A DNA stretch of 64,000 nt from an uncultured Fretibacterium sp. (GCA_946186205.1 CAMHMH010000001.1:620001-684000), one strand, 5' to 3'. Counted from the first letter of the stretch, positions 8,649 through 17,923 are shown. Notes: generated by a model from the sequence alone, not told the origin. Numbers and translations: made by a program.

Positions 8649-9440
8649 ATGTACCCTACGTTGTTTCAGATTGGCAGCTTCAGAGTCGACACATACAGCG
8701 TGATATGGTTCATCGCGTTGTCGATCTGCATATTGTGGAGCATTCGCAGGCTCGAAATCTATCACCTTGACGAGTACGAGTCCCGGCGCGTAATGGCCGT
8801 GTCATTCTTCTTTATGCTGCTCGGCGCAAAGTCATTCGAGTACATCATTCACTGGGAGTCATACGTGAGCAATCCTTCATTGTTCCTCGACATTAACCGC
8901 GGGGGCGTTCACGAGTTCGGCGCAATATCTGGGGCGTTTCTTTCGGCGTTAATCATGTGCTTGTTCTCTCGCAAGGTTTCATTCTCAAAGCTCTGTGATA
9001 CTGTCGCTCCTGCTGCAATGTTCGCGATTGCTTTCGGGAGATGGGGATGCTTCCTCAACGGCTGCTGCGTTGGTGTAAGGACTGACTCATTCATGGCCGT
9101 ACATTTTCCTTTCGACAGTGCCGGAGTCTTCCGTCATCCCGTGCAGATATATTACTCGGTGATTGCGTTTGTGATTGTCGTGATTCTTTTGTGGACTGAG
9201 CGCAGAGTCATTCCTCTTCAGAGCCAGCAGAAGAAACATTATTCCGTGATTACTCCGCTGACTGTTATTCTTTACTCGCTTATGAGGCTGTCAATGATTC
9301 CGTTCAGAGATCCTCAGTCTTTCACGTGGGTTTTGACTCACTCGCTGACGTACAAAGGGATATTGTTTGAGCTTCCGTTTATGTGCGTGTGGCTCGCGTA
9401 CAGTCTGATTCAGCTAAAATCACATAGTCAGTGTAAGTAA
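8649..9440 (+). CDS. Prolipoprotein diacylglyceryl transferase-like membrane protein
   Basis: A 263-residue polytopic membrane protein with about seven helices. The N-terminus MYPTLFQIGSFRVDTYSVIW and the core GRWGCFLNGCCVG are those of the Lgt family, which attaches diacylglycerol to lipoprotein cysteines. True Lgt enzymes have GR-x-G-N-F-x-N at this place. Here N is replaced by C and a second CC follows, as in Lgt-like paralogues, so I would not name it lgt. It lacks the usual HGG motif and has EFGAISG instead. It is the fourth gene of the run starting with the acyl-CoA synthetase. Confidence 0.75.
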   Translation: MYPTLFQIGSFRVDTYSVIWFIALSICILWSIRRLEIYHLDEYESRRVMAVSFFFMLLGAKSFEYIIHWESYVSNPSLFLDINRGGVHEFGAISGAFLSALIMCLFSRKVSFSKLCDTVAPAAMFAIAFGRWGCFLNGCCVGVRTDSFMAVHFPFDSAGVFRHPVQIYYSVIAFVIVVILLWTERRVIPLQSQQKKHYSVITPLTVILYSLMRLSMIPFRDPQSFTWVLTHSLTYKGILFELPFMCVWLAYSLIQLKSHSQCK

Positions 9441-9512
9441 AAATTGCCATGAATGATTCATAACTCGCAGTTAAAATACATGGCCGTAAAAATTTATTGG
9501 AGGTATTAATTC

Positions 9513-10961
9513 ATGAGCAGCAGAAAATTTTTAGCGTTCACATTCGCGCTTGTGTTAGTCGCTGCGTTTGCAGGAAGCTCATTCGCTCTTTCACCCGTAA
9601 GCATCAGCAGTGCGAATCCCATCGTCCCAATCGTCAAGAGAACATCCCCGGCTGTCGTTAATATTGACGTTGAGAAGACAGCAAAGAGATCTATATCACC
9701 GTTCCCGTTTGATGATGATCCGTTCTTCAAGAGATTTTTCGGGGACAGCTTCAAGGAGTTCAACCGCTCTGTGCCTATGAAGGGGCGCGGCTCAGGGTTC
9801 ATAGTCAGCAAAGAGGGCTTAATCCTCACGAACAATCACGTTATTGACGGAGTGGACAAAATCACGGTGTCATTGCAGCTTGAGGACGGAAGCAAGAAGA
9901 CTTATCCCGCGACGGTGAAAGGCCATGACCGTGAATATGACCTTGCTGTGATTAAGATTGAGCCTGACAGAGATTTGCCGGTTCTCGAACTCGGTGACTC
10001 AGATGCTCTTGAAGTCGGCGAGTTTGTTGTGGCGATTGGGAATCCTTATGGCTTTGAGCATACTGTTACAGCGGGAGTCATCAGCGCGAAGAACAGAAGC
10101 ATTCACGCGCAGGATGTGAATTTTGACGACTTCCTTCAGACTGACGCGGCAATAAATCCGGGCAATTCGGGCGGGCCTCTCCTCGACATGTCCGGGAAAG
10201 TCATCGGAATCAACACGGCGATTATGCCCTACGCTCAGGGATTGGGATTCGCGATTCCCGTCAACAAAGCAAAAGAGATCATGGGCGATCTTGTCGACAA
10301 AGGACGAGTCAGCCGCGGCTGGTTAGGTGTGAGCATCGTTGACGCAAATTCAGAAGTCGCGAAAATGTACGGAGTCCCCGACGGCACCGGAATAGTCGTA
10401 TCGAAAGTAATGCCCGGCGAGCCAGCAGAGAAATCCGGCCTCAAAGCAGGAGATATTATTGTCGAGGTCAACGGACAGAAGGTCAAGAACACTATCGAGC
10501 TTAGGCAGAAGATCGGATCACTTCCGCCAAAGTCTGACGCAAAACTCAAAGTCTACAGAAACCGCAAAGCCGTCAACATTACAGTGAAGCTCGGAGAACG
10601 CCCGAATGATTCGCAGTCTGAGAATATCACGCTCAAAGGCAGCGAGAAACCCTCAAAGGGCAGCGAGGCTCTCAAGGATTACGGCATCAATGAAGTAACA
10701 GAGATCACTGACTCACTCAGGAAGAAATACAAGCTCACTTCAGAGAATGGACTCGTGATTACTGACATCGACAAAGACTCGCCAGCCTCGTATGAAAACG
10801 GACTGCATGAAGGCGATATGCTTCTCGAACTCAATCTCCACGAGCTGAAAAAGATTAGTGATTTGCCCGGTGCAATGAAGGACGCTGACAACAAAATCAT
10901 CATCAAGTTTGAGCGTGAAGGCACCACAAATTATCAGGTAGTCAGCAAGAAAGAAAAGTAA
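9513..10961 (+). CDS. HtrA/DegP-type serine protease with two PDZ domains
   Basis: Envelope protease and chaperone that degrades misfolded exported proteins. Residues 1-25 form a signal peptide (FALVLVAAFAGSSFA). The trypsin-like domain has the triad H109 (LTNNHVIDG), D143 (YDLAVIKI) and S219 (NPGNSGGP). A first PDZ domain (about 270-370, GWLGVSIVDAN) follows, then a degenerate second one near the C-terminus. Length of 482 residues is usual for the family. The ATG follows TTGGAGG. It stands between the Lgt-like gene and a bidirectional terminator. I saw no clear promoter in the 72 bases before it. Confidence 0.93.
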   Translation: MSSRKFLAFTFALVLVAAFAGSSFALSPVSISSANPIVPIVKRTSPAVVNIDVEKTAKRSISPFPFDDDPFFKRFFGDSFKEFNRSVPMKGRGSGFIVSKEGLILTNNHVIDGVDKITVSLQLEDGSKKTYPATVKGHDREYDLAVIKIEPDRDLPVLELGDSDALEVGEFVVAIGNPYGFEHTVTAGVISAKNRSIHAQDVNFDDFLQTDAAINPGNSGGPLLDMSGKVIGINTAIMPYAQGLGFAIPVNKAKEIMGDLVDKGRVSRGWLGVSIVDANSEVAKMYGVPDGTGIVVSKVMPGEPAEKSGLKAGDIIVEVNGQKVKNTIELRQKIGSLPPKSDAKLKVYRNRKAVNITVKLGERPNDSQSENITLKGSEKPSKGSEALKDYGINEVTEITDSLRKKYKLTSENGLVITDIDKDSPASYENGLHEGDMLLELNLHELKKISDLPGAMKDADNKIIIKFEREGTTNYQVVSKKEK

Positions 10962-10974
10962 CAGAAAAAAATTT

Positions 10975-11007
10975 GCGGGATTCCTCAGAAGGGAGTCCCG
11001 CTTTTTT
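10975..11007. terminator. Terminator between converging htrA and acyltransferase
   Basis: A 10-bp stem with one G-T wobble (GCGGGATTCC at 10975-10984 with GGAGTCCCGC at 10992-11001) is followed by TTTTTT. An A-rich run before the left arm could let it serve the minus-strand gene too. Confidence 0.85.
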
Positions 11008-11008
11008 G

Positions 11009-12174
11009 TTACGCGATGAATTTGAAGCGCATTTTACGGAGAAACCATGTCATGAATACTGCAAGCGAGAAAGTAACGCAAATTCTCAGAACATAAAGCA
11101 GAAGCGCGCAAACATTTTGTGATAATACCTGAACCGTGAATAATGACACGAATATGTACAGAATGTTATAGTTGAATGTGTCGGAGTACAAATATATTCC
11201 CAGCGAGTAATCACAGAGAAATCTTACGGGCTTGCTTGTGCTTGTACGAGTGTTGTTCAGAAGGACGCAGAAGCTGTAACATGACAGAATACCAGATAAT
11301 GTTATGAGAAGAGACAATATTATGTGCAGCATTTGAGCCGATAAAGCATCATGCTGTATGTATCTTGCAGAAAGAAACATTGCAGCCCACAGTGCAGAGA
11401 GCGAAAGAAATTTTACGGCAGAAATTTTCCCATTAAAGTTGTTCCGTATTTCCTCAAACAAAAATCCCGCGTAAAACCATACGGAAAATGACAGAACATT
11501 ACGCAGAAGAATGATATTGATTTTCACCGCAGCAACATTAAGCACAAACAGAAGCAAAAGAACAAGACATTTTGATTTCCGTCCGATACAATATTTTTTG
11601 ACGAAGTAAAATATCACGAACTCGCAGAACAATGTAACGAGAAACCACAAGTGAGTATTGCCCTGAATGAGATACTGACCGACAAACACATCACGGAATA
11701 TATTTCCGCTCCCGTCCCAATAGCCCGCAAGATATTTCAGCGGTACAGAAACGAATGACGCTACGACTACGAAAGGAAGCAGGAGTCTTTGAGCCTTGCT
11801 TTTCACGAACGGAAGAAAGTCCCGCTTCTTATTGCGTGAAAACAAAGCACCGCTCAGAGCCATGAACAGCGGCATGTGAAATGAATATATCGCACCTGTA
11901 ACAACTGAAAGCATTTTGTGTACGACTGCATCATTTACACCGTTAGCCCGCATCATTCCAGCGTAATCGACTCCGCCGTACTCTGTAACAATAGAATAGT
12001 ATGTGCTGTGTCCTATCACTACGAGAATCGTCAATAAAGCTCTGAGCGTGTCATATTCTGTTATTCTTTCCGGGACAAAATTATAGCTGTTGGCTGTTGG
12101 CTGTTGGCTGTTGGCTGTTGGCTGTTGGCTGTTGGCTGTTGGCTGATTATAGCGAATTTATTTTGTGCCGTCAA
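11009..12174 (-). CDS. Acyltransferase family 3 membrane protein, at present out of frame behind a 7-bp repeat
   Basis: An integral membrane O-acyltransferase of the OafA/WecH kind, which decorates surface sugars. The frame from about 12085 reads VPERITEYDTLRALLTIL then VVIGHS, the expected N-terminus; about ten helices follow, with FHMPLFMALSGALFSR. No ATG, GTG or TTG precedes EYDTLR in this frame. A good start does exist upstream: TTG at 12174 behind GAGGAGA, just after the dehydrogenase stop. Between the two lie 60 bases of 7-bp repeat. From 12174 to the frame is 140 bases, so the TTG frame ends at a TAA just after the repeat. One added unit (147 bases) would join them. I read this as a phase-variable gene in the off state. 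Confidence 0.75.
12086..12145 (-). repeat. Heptanucleotide array AGCCAAC, about 8.6 copies
   Basis: On the minus strand the unit AGCCAAC is repeated perfectly, 60 bases in all. It has no stop codon in any frame when read on that strand. GCTATAAT stands on both sides of the array as a direct repeat. It lies between the TTG start at 12174 and the acyltransferase frame. Confidence 0.97.
12146..12174 (-). promoter_or_regulatory. Sigma-70-like promoter shape overlapping the proposed TTG start
   Basis: TTGACG (12174-12169), 17 bases, then TATAAT (12151-12146) is a near-perfect promoter. The same TTG also sits 7 bases behind GAGGAGA, so it could be a start codon instead. If the promoter is used, the transcript would begin inside the repeat and carry no start for the gene. 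Confidence 0.45.
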
Positions 12175-12188
12175 GATATATTCTCCTC

Positions 12189-13169
12189 TCATGCTTCAAC
12201 GCCGTGAGGTTTTTTCCCAGTCTCAAATTCATAGCAACTTCTGAAAATCCCCTCTACCATGTCGCGCACATCTTCAGCCGTGTAAAACGCCGTGTGAGGA
12301 CTCAATATCACGTTGGGGAATGAGCGCAAGATTGCCAGCTTCTGATTCACAATCACTTCTCCCATTCGGTTATAGTAGTAGAGTCCGTTTTCATACTCTA
12401 ACACATCAAGCGCAGCCCCTCCGAGTTTCCCGGACTCAATCCCCGCTATTATCGCGTCAGAGTCAACGAGCTTCCCCCGCGCTGTGTTGATGATATACGC
12501 GCCGGGCTTCATCTTTGCGATTGAGTCATGGCCGATAATGTGATAGTTGTCATCGTTGGCGTTCATGTGAAGGGTGATAATGTCAGACTCGCGGAATATC
12601 GTATCACGGTCAACATACTGGGCGAATCTCTTTGCGGTCTCGTTCTCGTGAACGTCATACGCAAGAATACGACAGCCGAACCCGGAAAGGTGCTGTATTA
12701 CTGTCGTTCCGATTCTCCCGGTGCCCATTACCCCGACAGTGCACGCGGAAAAATCCCGGCCGAGTTTGTTCTTCAGTGAATAGTCCTGAAGGTCAGCACG
12801 TCTCAGAGTGTGCGCGAATCTTCTCACGCTCGCAAGCATCAGCATAATCGCATAGTCAGCGACTCCCGTCGGTGTGTAGCTCACTGTGTCGACCTTGAGT
12901 CCTAACTCACGGGCGGCGGCTCTGTCTATATGGTCGTAGCCTATTGAGCGCGTAAGAATGTATTTGACTCCGACATTGCGGAATGACTCAAGAACCTTCC
13001 TCGACATGTCGCAGGGTGTGCAGCTCATACCGTCGCAATTTTCAGCAAGAGAAATATTTTTGTCATTGGGATATTCTGACGTGTAAATGAAATCAACGCC
13101 GTACTTCTCCTTCATGGCCGGGCAAAACTGAAGCTCGTCATCCCTCAGCGCGTAAAAGCAAATCTTCAT
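12189..13169 (-). CDS. D-2-hydroxyacid dehydrogenase (D-lactate dehydrogenase type)
   Basis: NAD-dependent enzyme reducing a 2-oxo acid to a D-2-hydroxy acid. The 326 residues carry the Rossmann loop VGVMGTGRIG, the substrate arginine in INTARGKLVD and the catalytic histidine in LSPHTAFYT. The N-terminal pattern around SCTPCD and SIGYDHID is of the D-lactate/VanH branch. An arylpyruvate or oxoisocaproate substrate is also possible in an amino-acid fermenter. It follows the alanine symporter by seven bases, so the two are probably cotranscribed. Confidence 0.88.
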   Translation of the reverse strand: MKICFYALRDDELQFCPAMKEKYGVDFIYTSEYPNDKNISLAENCDGMSCTPCDMSRKVLESFRNVGVKYILTRSIGYDHIDRAAARELGLKVDTVSYTPTGVADYAIMLMLASVRRFAHTLRRADLQDYSLKNKLGRDFSACTVGVMGTGRIGTTVIQHLSGFGCRILAYDVHENETAKRFAQYVDRDTIFRESDIITLHMNANDDNYHIIGHDSIAKMKPGAYIINTARGKLVDSDAIIAGIESGKLGGAALDVLEYENGLYYYNRMGEVIVNQKLAILRSFPNVILSPHTAFYTAEDVRDMVEGIFRSCYEFETGKKPHGVEA

Positions 13170-13176
13170 GTCCGAA

Positions 13177-14595
13177 TCACTTCCAGTAGTCTAATTTTTC
13201 CGGGTCAAGTCCGATTGATGACGCTTTGAATACAGGGTTGCCATGCTCGCGCCTCTGTCTTTCGTAGTCAGCTAATGCCCTCAAAACGATACCGCTTCCG
13301 GCCATGATACACGGGATATTTATCAGTGCCATTCCTCCCATGAATATATCAGCGACAGCCCAAGCAGTAGACATAGGCAGGACAGCTCCGACAAGTATCA
13401 CGAGAGCGCAGACGATTCTGAATCCACGCATGAATTTTTCGCCGGGCATTTTCTTTCCGTTGATGTAGGCTAGTGCGTTGTCGACGTAAAACAGATTGCC
13501 CAATAGAGTCGTGAACGCGAACAATACCATTATCACCGTGATGAACACCGGCCCTGCCTCGCCAAGCACAGCCCTTAATGAGTCCTGAACGTATTGCGCC
13601 CCGGCTGCCTCGCGTGTTATCGGAGTCCCTGACATAAGGCACATGAAAGCAGTCGCGGAACATATCATTATCGTGTCAATGTATACTGAGAGCATCTGAA
13701 TCAGTCCCTGCTTGACGGGGTGAGTCGTCTCAGCTGAAGCCGCAGCATTCGGAGCAGAACCGACTCCCGCCTCGTTCGAGTAAAGCCCGCGTTTGATTCC
13801 GTAAACAAGACATGACCCAGCTATGCCGCTCCCTATAGCCTGAAAGTTAAACGCATCCGCAAAAATCATTTTCAGCACGGACGGAAGCATATCGATTCTC
13901 AGAATCATTATCACGATTGCCGCGAGAACGTAAACGACTCCCATCACAGGAACAAGGAACATTGTTACGCCGACGATTCTTTTCGCGCCTCCGAACAAGC
14001 ACCATGCTGTCATGGCCGCCGCGATCCCTCCGATTATCCACGGGGTTGTTGACGAGTCATAGAATGAATAGACGCTGAATGTTGACTGAAGATTGTACGA
14101 GCATAACGCATTGAAGCCGAAAGCATACGTAGCAATGAGGAACAATGAGAATATTATTGCCGTAACCTTGCTGTGAATTATCGCCTCGATGTAATATGCC
14201 GGACCGCCGTAACTATGTCCCGTTTCGTGATTCCTGTGCTTGAAGATCTGCGCTAACGTACTTTCAGCGAGCGCGCTGGCACCTCCGAGAATCGCAAGCA
14301 CCCACATCCAGAACACCGCGCCCGGCCCGCCGAGACATATTGCGGTTGATACTCCGATGATGTTCCCTGTTCCGACTCTTGAAGCTGTCGAGACCATCAA
14401 CGCGCCGAAAGATGAGATTGCGTTCTTGCTTCCGGGACGCTCTGCGATGAGTTTCACGGAGTCAAAAGCGAGCCTGACCTGAGAAAATTTTGACCTCAGC
14501 GAGAAGTATATCCCCGCAAGAGTCAGCACTACAATCAACACCGGGTAATACAGAAAATCATCCACGGCATTAAGAATGTCTATGAAATTCTGCAA
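13177..14595 (-). CDS. Sodium:alanine symporter (AGCS family)
   Basis: Takes up alanine or glycine with Na+. The 472 residues have about ten membrane helices and the family signature RVGTGNIIGVSTAICLGGPGA near the N-terminus, with GLYSNEAGVGSAPNAAA in the middle. The TTG start follows GGAGGG with a spacing of seven bases. It is first in a unit with the 2-hydroxyacid dehydrogenase. Alanine taken up here could be turned to pyruvate and then lactate by that neighbour; this is inference from gene order. Confidence 0.92.
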   Translation of the reverse strand: MQNFIDILNAVDDFLYYPVLIVVLTLAGIYFSLRSKFSQVRLAFDSVKLIAERPGSKNAISSFGALMVSTASRVGTGNIIGVSTAICLGGPGAVFWMWVLAILGGASALAESTLAQIFKHRNHETGHSYGGPAYYIEAIIHSKVTAIIFSLFLIATYAFGFNALCSYNLQSTFSVYSFYDSSTTPWIIGGIAAAMTAWCLFGGAKRIVGVTMFLVPVMGVVYVLAAIVIMILRIDMLPSVLKMIFADAFNFQAIGSGIAGSCLVYGIKRGLYSNEAGVGSAPNAAASAETTHPVKQGLIQMLSVYIDTIMICSATAFMCLMSGTPITREAAGAQYVQDSLRAVLGEAGPVFITVIMVLFAFTTLLGNLFYVDNALAYINGKKMPGEKFMRGFRIVCALVILVGAVLPMSTAWAVADIFMGGMALINIPCIMAGSGIVLRALADYERQRREHGNPVFKASSIGLDPEKLDYWK

Positions 14596-14646
14596 CGTGA
14601 ATCCCTCCTGAAATGTGAAAATTTAGATTAATAGGGTAATTGTGAT

Positions 14647-14675
14647 ATTATACGAAAATTCTAGCCAACTATAAA
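14647..14675 (-). promoter_or_regulatory. Promoter of the alanine symporter gene
   Basis: On the minus strand TTTATA, 17 bases, then TATAAT, about 50 bases before the symporter start. The -10 is perfect and the -35 matches four of six. Confidence 0.55.
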
Positions 14676-14711
14676 TTACTGGCCGCAATAAATTATAGGA
14701 GGAACATAAAC

Positions 14712-15647
14712 ATGTCAGACATTGCTGTAGTAGGTTCATTGAATATTGATTTAGTAATTCGCGCGCCGCACTGCCCGGGTAAAGGCGAGACAATTATCGG
14801 CGGTGCATTTGGCATGGCAGGAGGAGGAAAGGGATCTAACCAGGCTTTAGCAGCAGCTAGGCTTAGTGCAACGTCCCACATTATTGGCTGTGTTGGCAGT
14901 GATGATTTCGGCAGGAGGCTTAAAGCTGTCCTCACTGAAAACGGCGTAGACTGCTCGCAGCTCCGCACAATGAACAAAGCACAAACAGGAACGGCAGTAA
15001 TAACAGTAACAGATGACGGCGGAAACTCCGTAATAGTTTCGCAGGGAGCTAACTCACTTCTTGACGAGAACGCAATGACGAAAGCCGCAGATATTTTTGA
15101 GTCCTCTGACGCTGCGTTGTTCCAGATGGAAAGCCCCGCAAAAACTGTCGTAAAGGGTCTGAAACTTTCACGCAAGCACGGATGCAGAACTTTCTTGTCC
15201 GCCGAGCCTCCGTTTTCTTTGCCGTCTGATTCATGGAACGACATTGATTACTTGATACTTAACGAGAAAGCACTGGCCTTTTACGCCGGACGGAAGCAGC
15301 ACAAATCAACAGACGAAATGGCCGGGGAAATCCTCAAGCGCGGGGTCAAATGTCTTGTCGTAACACGAAGCTCAAAAGGCGGGACGATCTTCACGAGGGG
15401 CGGGGAGAATTTCACGTTTGACGCTTTCAACATAAGATCGGTCGACAACACCGGGGCGCGTGATGCGTTCTGCGCGGGGTTCTGCGTTGGACTCTGCGAG
15501 GGAATGCCGCTGAAGATTGCCGCGAGGTTTGCTTCTGCATGCGGCGCACTGGCCTGCACGAAAATCGGGGCTCATCCTTCAATGCCGTGGCGACATCAGG
15601 TAAGCGCGTTGCTTGGTGAGGCACATGGAGACGACTACGAGCTTTAA
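14712..15647 (+). CDS. Ribokinase-like PfkB sugar kinase with altered GAGD motif
   Basis: Predicted to phosphorylate ribose or a related sugar or nucleoside. The 311 residues have the N-terminal NIDLV and MAGGGKGSNQALAAARL motif of ribokinases, plus LNEKA and TRSSKGG. The anion-hole and catalytic motif, normally D-T-x-G-A-G-D, reads DNTGARDAF here: the catalytic Asp251 is kept, but the glycine before it is Arg250. That change may lower or alter activity. The ATG follows ATAGGAGGA. The Kef-type antiporter gene starts 24 bases downstream. Confidence 0.85.
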   Translation: MSDIAVVGSLNIDLVIRAPHCPGKGETIIGGAFGMAGGGKGSNQALAAARLSATSHIIGCVGSDDFGRRLKAVLTENGVDCSQLRTMNKAQTGTAVITVTDDGGNSVIVSQGANSLLDENAMTKAADIFESSDAALFQMESPAKTVVKGLKLSRKHGCRTFLSAEPPFSLPSDSWNDIDYLILNEKALAFYAGRKQHKSTDEMAGEILKRGVKCLVVTRSSKGGTIFTRGGENFTFDAFNIRSVDNTGARDAFCAGFCVGLCEGMPLKIAARFASACGALACTKIGAHPSMPWRHQVSALLGEAHGDDYEL

Positions 15648-15671
15648 CCTTAAGGGGGTAATTCATACATC

Positions 15672-16967
15672 ATGGAAGGCTACAACTACTTGTTGAGTCT
15701 TTGCGTTATTCTGTTGTCCACAAAAATTTTCAGCATTCTTTCACGGCGCGCGCAGCTTCCTCAAGTTGTCGGGGCATTGATGGCGGGACTGTTCTTCGGG
15801 CCTGCCGTGCTCGGTGCGATAACGTCAAACTTATTCGGCGTTCAGTTCTGCCTGATGCCGAGTCCGTTATTGTCGCGAATGGCCGAGCTTGGAGTCATCG
15901 TGATAATGTTCACGGCTGGAATGGAGACGAATCTTGACGAGCTTAAAGCGTCCGGGGGAGTCGGGTTTGTCGTAGCACTGCTCGGAGTCATATGCCCTCT
16001 CGGAATGGGCGCGGGGATGATGTACTTCTTTCAGCCTGATATTTCTTTCCCGTCAGCAATTTTCATCGGCGCGGTGCTGACAGCTACGTCAGTCTCAATC
16101 ACCGTAGAAGCCCTGAAGGAACTCGGCAAGATGTCAACCAAAGCAGGCAACACGATATTAGCGGCGGCGTTGATAGACGACATTCTCGGACTCATCTGCC
16201 TGACTCTTGTTACGGGAATCGCCGGGGGCGACACGAATATTATGATGGTGTTCGTGAAGATTGCCGGGTTCTTTGTGTTCATATGGCTTGTGGGAATCGC
16301 GTACAACAAGGCCATGATATGGTCAGACCGTGTTCAGGAGTCGAGGAACTTGCGCCGTTATCCTGTGATGGGATTTGCGTTATGTTTGTTCATGGCGTGG
16401 GCTGCTGAAGTGATTTTCGGGATTGCTGACATAATCGGGGCATTCGCGGCTGGAATGATAATCTCAATATCGCCCAAAGGACAATATATCGCAAGCAAGT
16501 TTGACTCAATAGCCTTCCTTTTGCTGACCCCTGTATTTTTCGCGAACATAGGACTTGAAGTTACGCTCCCGGCTTTTTCGTCTGAGATAGTAATCTTCAC
16601 AGCTGTGTTAATCATCGTCAGCATAATCTCAAAACTCGTAGGCTGCGGACTGGGCGCGAAAATTTGCGGAATGGACAATCATCAAAGCTACGTCGTAGGG
16701 TTGGGCATGGTCTGCCGCGGGGAAGTCGCTCTTATCGTCGCGGGGAAGGGAGTATCAATGCATCTCATCGAGGAAAGCGAGTTAGGCCCCATCATCATAA
16801 TGATAATAGTCTGCACAATCGTTACGCCTATATTCCTCAAGAGGGCGTTCAGGGGCGCGAAGGACGAAATCGGAAGCACAGTGTTTGAGGATCGCTTCAT
16901 GCTTGACGAACAGGCCGACGAAATCGAAGAGGATCTCTATCACAGAAGAAGCCTTTTATCACACTAG
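15672..16967 (+). CDS. Kef-type cation:proton antiporter (CPA2)
   Basis: Membrane antiporter exchanging Na+ or K+ for protons. The 431 residues form about 12 helices; motifs are QLPQVVGALMAGLFFGPAVLG near the N-terminus, AALIDDILGLICL with the ion-binding Asp pair in the middle, and GMVCRGEVALIVAGKG. It lacks a C-terminal TrkA-N domain and ends in a short acidic tail. The ATG follows AAGGGGGTAA. It lies in the same unit as the ribokinase gene and ends at a hairpin. Confidence 0.9.
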   Translation: MEGYNYLLSLCVILLSTKIFSILSRRAQLPQVVGALMAGLFFGPAVLGAITSNLFGVQFCLMPSPLLSRMAELGVIVIMFTAGMETNLDELKASGGVGFVVALLGVICPLGMGAGMMYFFQPDISFPSAIFIGAVLTATSVSITVEALKELGKMSTKAGNTILAAALIDDILGLICLTLVTGIAGGDTNIMMVFVKIAGFFVFIWLVGIAYNKAMIWSDRVQESRNLRRYPVMGFALCLFMAWAAEVIFGIADIIGAFAAGMIISISPKGQYIASKFDSIAFLLLTPVFFANIGLEVTLPAFSSEIVIFTAVLIIVSIISKLVGCGLGAKICGMDNHQSYVVGLGMVCRGEVALIVAGKGVSMHLIEESELGPIIIMIIVCTIVTPIFLKRAFRGAKDEIGSTVFEDRFMLDEQADEIEEDLYHRRSLLSH

Positions 16968-16975
16968 AAATTTTC

Positions 16976-17006
16976 CGGGGGGAGTCCGTAAAAGCTCCCT
17001 CCGTTT
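16976..17006 (+). terminator. Hairpin after the antiporter gene
   Basis: CGGGGGGAG (16976-16984) pairs with CTCCCTCCG (16995-17003), nine pairs with one wobble, followed by only TTT. It sits between converging genes. Confidence 0.6.
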
Positions 17007-17923
17007 CACTGTCCTAATACCCTCGTCATAACTTCACACAATGCTACAGCAGCCTTTGAGTGATACCGCCCCGGCGCGAGCGACACACCCAAGTCAACAA
17101 GAGTCCCTTCCTCACCGAGCGACAGAAATTCAGCCTCTGGATATGCAGCCCTCGCACAGTAATACGTGAACGCTAATCCCAATCCCGCCGCGCCCATTGA
17201 AGCCGCAAAGAACGCCGACAATTTTTCGTTGTACACCTTTGGGATAATGCCATGCTCCCGGAATATTCTCCTGCTCTCGCGTCCTAATATTGTGTCGTAA
17301 TCGCTGAGCAAAAATTCATGGCCTTCTGTGTCTTTGATGTCGATATATTTTGCGATCCGTGATTTTGTGTGAGGCGGTGAAATTTTCGCGTGCTTCATTA
17401 CGGGATGTGATGAGTTTGTGATGATGCATATCTCGTCCTGCATGGCCGGTGTTATTGTGTGCTTGAGAGTCTTGGCCGGAAGAATGATTAACGCAATGTC
17501 GATTGTTCCGTTACGCAGCATCTCTTCAAGTGCCATAGAGTTAGCCTCAACGATTATCACGTGTATGTTCGGATATTCGCGCCTGAAAGCCTCAAGGACT
17601 CGCGGCATAAGGAACGTCCCCCGGAATGTGCTTATCCCCGCAATGACTCGCCCTCCCTCAAGGTTATTCACGTCCTGAATCTGATCCCTGACTCTGTGAT
17701 ACTCTGACAATTCACGGTAAGCATACTCAATCATGAGCCGCCCTGCTTCCGTCGGCCTGACTCCCGTTGAAGTCCTCACGAAAAGTTTTGCGCTGATTTC
17801 ATTCTCAAGCCTCATCAGAAACTGACTCAATCCCGATTGCGCCATGAAGAGTCTTTCAGCAGCTTTTGATATGCTCCCTTCCTCAGAAATTGCGACAATG
17901 TAATTCATTTCTTTTACTTCCAT
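17006..17923 (-). CDS. LysR-family transcriptional regulator
   Basis: A 305-residue regulator. The N-terminal winged helix reads MNYIVAISEEGSISKAAERLFMAQSGLSQFLMRLE, followed by the periplasmic-binding-like effector domain (VIAGISTFRGTFLMPRVLEAF and NGTIDIALI). It is divergent from the DUF6282-MatC pair with 121 bases between, the usual layout for a LysR regulator and its target. I infer that it controls those two genes in response to the carboxylate they handle. It probably also represses its own promoter. Confidence 0.92.
   Translation of the reverse strand: MEVKEMNYIVAISEEGSISKAAERLFMAQSGLSQFLMRLENEISAKLFVRTSTGVRPTEAGRLMIEYAYRELSEYHRVRDQIQDVNNLEGGRVIAGISTFRGTFLMPRVLEAFRREYPNIHVIIVEANSMALEEMLRNGTIDIALIILPAKTLKHTITPAMQDEICIITNSSHPVMKHAKISPPHTKSRIAKYIDIKDTEGHEFLLSDYDTILGRESRRIFREHGIIPKVYNEKLSAFFAASMGAAGLGLAFTYYCARAAYPEAEFLSLGEEGTLVDLGVSLAPGRYHSKAAVALCEVMTRVLGQ

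Noticed and set aside
12032-12034. TTG at 12034 as the true start of the acyltransferase
   Set aside because: It would remove the conserved EYDTLRALL segment that is plainly coded just upstream in the same frame, and it has no ribosome site.
12086-12145. CRISPR-like array
   Set aside because: The units are 7 bases with no spacers and no cas gene is present.
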